Assembly: GCF_025698545.1 (NCBI RefSeq)
Contig: NC_068569.1
Coordinates: forward strand, 5,580,001 to 5,644,000
Direction: 5' to 3'
Origin: Gossypium raimondii
Taxonomy: Eukaryota > Streptophyta > Magnoliopsida > Malvales > Malvaceae
DNA: 64,000 nt
The notes beneath the pieces were generated by a model that made no database searches, was not told where the DNA came from, and saw only the letters and a program-made list of their open reading frames with translations. The translations under genes and the position numbers were made by a program. Shown piece by piece: positions 59,689 through 64,000 of the stretch (its first letter is position 1; each line of letters starts with the position of its first letter).

Positions 59689-61046
59689 TTAATTTTGGTC
59701 TGCCCCTAATAAGGCTAGAATAAAGGTCTTGTAGTCCCCGGGCCATTCTCTCGCAACTGCTTCATCAACTGAAATGTTGTTTCTCTTCAGGTACAATTCC
59801 TTTATATCCTTCAAGTCTTTTTCTGCGCGAGTTACGATCACGCGACTCAGAGCATCTTCATTTGTCTCTTCCATATTAATGGCTGATCGCAACACCTGCT
59901 TCACCAATCAATTTTCAATATTGATTTAAGGATTTAATTAGCCACCATATTGATATTTATGATAGCATCCCTTAACTTTTTGCATTCTTACCTTTGCAAA
60001 ATACTTTTTAGGATCTCGAATGCAACGTATCACAGTACGCAATGTAGAAAAATAATCACCGCCTGGAAAACCCTGCAATGGACCAAGTTCCAATGCAAAT
60101 TACATGCCTTGGGTAGTTGCTGAATCGATGATAAGTGTATTGGTACCTTAGTGATGGAATGACCATAGATGTCTTTGTAGATGTTGAAGGTAGCATTGAG
60201 CTGTGCTTGACTCCTAGTACTCAAGATCCTAACCACTTCCTCGTTGTTAAAAGCCTTTCCATGGATTTCTTGATGGAGAGTACTAGCCTCAGATTGTGCG
60301 ACTGTCTCATCAAATTCATCGCCATCATATCTATATGCACTTGTTACGCCAACCAAAAGCTGCAATATGACAACCCAAAAACCAATTATATTGGAATACG
60401 AGGCATAAGGCCGTAGCAGAGTGTTGAAACATACTTTTCGAATATCAGCAGTGGTGGAAGAAGCGAGGTCTTCTTCGAGGGAATGCTTGTAGCGAAATTT
60501 ATAAGCACGTTTCACAGCCAGGAGATCTTCAGGGGATCTGATACATGCAATTTCAATAATGACTCTATAATCAGGATCACTCTTCTGCAATGTTTCATTG
60601 GCTAAAACAGCATCTCGGTCTGCAGGATCCAGAGTCCATAAACTTATAGCTCTCTGTATTCAAAATAAAATTAAAAACTCATCATCTGCGACTGCAATTT
60701 AAATCGTAAAAAGATTTTTTTTTTCTTTTTGAAATGGAACATGAACCTCTAAGTTTCCAGAGAGCTCGCATTTGAGTTGCTGGAGGAGATCTTGATGGTA
60801 TATCTCTTGAAAAGCTAGTCTAACAAGCTTCCTTTGGAACAGATTTCGATGTCCAAGTATCGAAATTATGGCTTTCTCATCCGTTCCCCATCCTGAAAAC
60901 AAATCATACACACGTAATTTAATTAATTTACACGCCTTACTAATTTGGAATTTGAATGAATAGATATGAAAACCTTGACAAGCCTTCCTGATATTTTCTG
61001 CATCTTCAACAGGAGAGAATTGCTTTGGAGAAATAATTGTAGTCAT
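59689..61046 (-). CDS. ANN8: Annexin D8
   Basis: Six coding exons on the minus strand: 61046-60974, 60892-60747, 60653-60435, 60359-60147, 60072-59992 and 59895-59689 (TAA), 312 residues. The N-terminus [20 protein letters not shown] leads into repeat 1, with the type II calcium site [16 protein letters not shown] intact. [52 protein letters not shown] and [20 protein letters not shown] follow the annexin pattern of four repeats. The C-terminus, [14 protein letters not shown] to [14 protein letters not shown], is repeat 4. In repeat 4 the usual GxGT calcium loop is replaced by MEETNEDAL, so calcium binding there is doubtful. Annexins bind negatively charged membranes in a calcium-dependent way. 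The closest recalled relative is Arabidopsis ANN8, which shares [19 protein letters not shown] and YKDIYG. A pure repeat of the family, with no fused domain. Confidence 0.93.
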
Positions 61047-63003
61047 TTTGGGCTTGTATTTGCCTGCTAGTGCTTGCTGTAAGTAACTTCACTGCTTCAT
61101 TCATTTTTTTATAGTGACCGAGCAAGCAAGTTAATGTTACTGTTTCAGGAATTAAAAATAATTTTTCGAGAAACGCAGCATTCTGAGTTTTGTGGAGTTT
61201 CTTTGTATCATTTATCACTTCCGTTTCTAATATTATTTGTAACAGCAATTCTTGGAAAAGGAAGCCAAAAAGCAAAGGTAGTTTTTCTTCTAACATGCAT
61301 GAGTATTACATTATTTAAACTTTCTAATTAATTGTTTTTTTTTCCGAAAGATGGAAGTTGAATTTTCAATGAAAAAAAAATCAAAAGGAGAACCATGAGA
61401 TGAAAAGGGTAGTCTGAATGAAGGAGTAAATGAAAGAAGGAAATTGAAGGAATAAAGAGTGTTGAGAGAAAGAGGAATGTACGTACCCCTTAAGAGTAAA
61501 GAAAGTGAACATATTAGTTTTAGATTTAGAGATAAGCGGGAGGTTCTCTCTTTAGGATTTTAAAATAAATTATAATCAAAATTAAATTTAAATACAATTT
61601 CAATTTTTATATAATTATTTTGAAATTTTGCATCGTATTGTATTTTGATAATTTTACTTGAGAATAAACAGATAAAATATAATTTTCAATTAAGTATTTA
61701 TTGTTTTAGAATTTGCTATATAAGTCAAAATTGCATATTTTATGATAATAGACCATGATAATTATATTTACAAGTTATAATCAAAACAAAATAATAATTT
61801 AGTTTATAAGAATTATTTCTATTAATTTTTTGGAAAAAGACATTTAATTTAAGTTCGGGTTCAATTTGAATTATTACTTATTTTGATTATTTCAGTTCAA
61901 ATTGTTGACTTCTCGTAATAAAATCGAGTTGATCGAGTCAAGCTTTCAAATTTAAATCAAAATTAACAGTTTTATAGTATTAGTATATTAATCCTATGTA
62001 AATAATAATTTACTTGTAATTGGATGGGTTAATAAATTAAAATAATATTTGTAATTTAATTTGATAGGGCAAATTTATTCTTTTGACAATGAGTGAGATA
62101 ATTTTGTTTAAGATTATTATGCGTTGCTTTTCGGACACTTAATATCACCAGAAAGATGTTTAAATAGATTATATGTAGGAGACTTAAACTCAGATTAAAA
62201 ATATGCAAAGCCGGCTAAATTTCGGCCAGAGAAAAAAGCTGTTTCACTTTGGTCGATATGTTGCCGTCGGCCGCCGCTAGAACCGGCAGCTACCGCGAAT
62301 CCATTGCCATTGGTTCTTTTATTCTTCAAAACCAATATGTTTTACTTTCTTACCTTAAAAAAAAGGAAATCAACTTGTATTTTTCTTCTAAAAGATGTAT
62401 ATATTCAAAGTTGAATTTATAGTTTTCAATTTGATTTTATGGAAGAAGGTTTTTTTTTTAAAAAAAAAAGAAGAATGATAAAATTAAATTAAAATTAGGA
62501 GGAGGAGAATAGACAACAAAAAAGGGTATAGTTAGGAGGAAGTATTGATGAATAAATCCATGACTGAAGAAGAAAAACGGCATCGTAATAGTCATAATTG
62601 CTAACTAATTAATTTTTACAGCCATGAAAGAAATGATAAAAACACCCACCTAACGTAACAAACATTGCATCTGACAGTCATTATAGACCAACAAATCCAT
62701 CAACGCCAACAATACAACATTCATTGCCTTCTTTATTCTCATTCTCTTTCCCATGCTTCATTTTTAAAGGAAACAAAAAACCTTGAACAGAAATCAAATG
62801 CAGCGTTAAGATTGTTTGGATTCATATTACATTAATTAATCCTTATGAACAAAACATGCAAAAACGATCATGTCCAATGATCTTTCCAATATAATAATTT
62901 AAAAAAAAATAAAAAGAGAAAAAAATTCATAGCTTTAAGGAAAGAAGTAGGATTAAAATGTTCTCTCTTTTTTTTCTCCTTTTTTTTTTTAATTTTTTGT
63001 GAA
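61047..63003. other. Intergenic region between annexin and CLE genes
   Basis: The annexin promoter is expected just right of 61046. The remainder is AT-rich. A local GC-rich patch at 62210-62300 contains GCCGGC and GCCGTCGGCCGCCGC, without an open frame or recognised element. The CLE 3' UTR should lie in the last few hundred bases. Confidence 0.45.
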
Positions 63004-63297
63004 TTATCTATTGTGTAAAGGATTTGGACCTGTATGAACTTTTCTCTTTTCATCATCAAAAACTTGATTATCATCACCACCACCATCTTTACCTTTATGA
63101 TGGTCATGATTCCCTGCTTCAAAGCTACCATGGGATTGAAGAACAGGCGGCTTAAACTGTTGAGAAGAAGCTGAAATAGCTGGTTTGAAGCTGCTTCCAT
63201 GGCTTGAACTTGAACTTGAAGATTCTAACTGAAACAGCAAGAACAAAAGCAGTGGGAAGAGGAGACAAAAGCAAATGAACTTTTTGCTTAAACCCAT
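63004..63297 (-). CDS. CLE-family signalling peptide precursor (CLE17/22-like)
   Basis: A 97-residue frame from ATG at 63297 to TAA at 63004-63006; the frame is open five codons further upstream but has no earlier ATG. It has a hydrophobic signal peptide (MGLSKKFICFCLLFPLLLFL, about residues 1-24), a Ser- and His-rich variable region, and near the end the dodecapeptide RKVHTGPNPLHN (85-96) followed by one Arg. This matches the CLE consensus R-x-V-P-x-G-P-N-P-L-H-N except His at position 4 in place of Pro. The recalled Arabidopsis CLE17 peptide also has His there. CLE peptides are secreted, trimmed, hydroxylated and arabinosylated at Pro7, and bind CLAVATA1/BAM-type receptor kinases to control stem cells, vascular tissue or roots. 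The conserved GPNP block, single exon and terminal location are characteristic. The exact orthologue is uncertain. Confidence 0.9.
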   Translation of the reverse strand: MGLSKKFICFCLLFPLLLFLLFQLESSSSSSSHGSSFKPAISASSQQFKPPVLQSHGSFEAGNHDHHKGKDGGGDDNQVFDDEKRKVHTGPNPLHNR

Positions 63298-64000
63298 TTG
63301 CTGCTTCAACAATATTCTTCACAATCCAAACACCTACAAATCATGCATGGATTACCACTCCCTTTTAACCCAAAAACCTAGACAGCAAAAAAGGAAAGAA
63401 ACTCTCTTTGAAATCTGATACACTCAAGTCAAAGCTGGCTCCCTGGAGGAAACTGGTCGAAAAACGAAAACTCTATTAATGGCTTCTCTTCTTCTTTTTT
63501 TTTCCCTGATGAGAAAACCTAGGAGTGTGAACCCTGAACTGATAGTAATATATTAAGAAGAGGAGTCAAAATGCATAGGTTTTGGTGCCTAGTAAGTTGC
63601 AATAAAATGGATGGAGAAGGAGTTTGAGTTTGCAGTTTGAACCTTTGATATGTTTTACATGGGAAATAGGCAGAGAGAAAAAGATGAGATGCTGTTTTGT
63701 TTTTGGGTTGGCGAATTGGCTAAGTTTTTTTTATGATTCTGTTGGATATATTAATAGCTATTAATTTCATCTCTCACTTCGGTCTACCATCAATGCGTAT
63801 ATGGTTAAAGCAACACTAGTACTACATAAGTACTTCGTATATTAAAGAGTTGCTAGGAGCTATAAAGGAAAAAACTAAAAACCTAGAAATAGAACTAACC
63901 TCCCACCCGTAACTTTTGAACTCTCTCAATTTCGTATTTGCATTGATCTTTCTTTACAAATGGTTATTATATATAATTTTAATTGATATAATAATAAATT
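63298..64000. other. CLE upstream region and window end
   Basis: This should carry the leader and promoter of the CLE gene, which is read leftward. Pyrimidine-rich runs occur at 63480-63505. No other gene is visible before the right edge. Confidence 0.45.

Noticed and set aside
62868-63200. Minus-strand frame of 110 codons overlapping the CLE gene
   Set aside because: It is a different frame over the same DNA; the CLE frame has a signal peptide and the conserved dodecapeptide.

Overview
The window is nuclear DNA from a dicot plant. Genes carry short exons and AT-rich introns with GT-AG borders, and the products are plant-specific families: a PLS-type PPR protein, SCAB1, NF-YC11/NC2-alpha, a PH-RhoGAP, annexin D8, a CLE peptide and miR160. 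From memory of its repeats it looks like Malvaceae, possibly cotton (Gossypium), but that is an inference. No bacterial, organellar or viral block was seen.

Layout. 360-1733 (+) holds the last two exons of a glycosyltransferase-like gene cut by the left edge. 2733-5096 (-) is an intronless PPR gene. 5824-9836 (-) is a Myb/SANT-like gene with four domains, one per exon, carrying an apparent 1-base frameshift in the exon for domain four. About 4.5 kb of AT-rich, repeat-bearing DNA follows. 16158-24337 (+) is SCAB1 in twelve coding exons, with a TTA-flanked MITE in one intron. A MIR160 hairpin lies at 27748-27857 (+). 31014-32764 (-) is NF-YC11 (NC2-alpha). 33.6-37.3 kb is a transposon nest in which a 2.1-kb non-autonomous CACTA element, holding a 114-bp palindromic tandem array and a telomere-like tract, sits inside an older terminal-inverted-repeat element. 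37.3-41.7 kb is AT-rich with foldback elements. 41999-54821 (+) is a PH-domain RhoGAP (PHGAP1/2 type) in 22 coding exons, one of which lies in a 134-bp tandem duplication. 55542-58165 (-) encodes the exon-junction-complex protein Y14. 59689-61046 (-) encodes annexin D8. 63004-63297 (-) encodes a CLE signal-peptide precursor.

The genes do not form one pathway, as expected for a plant chromosome. They cover wall or glycan metabolism, organelle RNA processing, transcriptional control (Myb/SANT, NC2-alpha, miR160), cytoskeleton and ROP signalling (SCAB1, PHGAP), mRNA surveillance (Y14), calcium-dependent membrane binding (annexin) and peptide signalling (CLE). Exon models were built by hand from splice sites and reading-frame continuity. 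In every gene except the Myb/SANT one, exon lengths and phases close perfectly to a stop codon.

I saw no clearly new biological system. The items most worth checking are the duplicated exon in the RhoGAP gene, the frameshift in the Myb/SANT gene, the miR160 locus with an overlapping small ORF, the nested CACTA element with its hairpin array, and the CLE peptide with His in place of Pro at position four.
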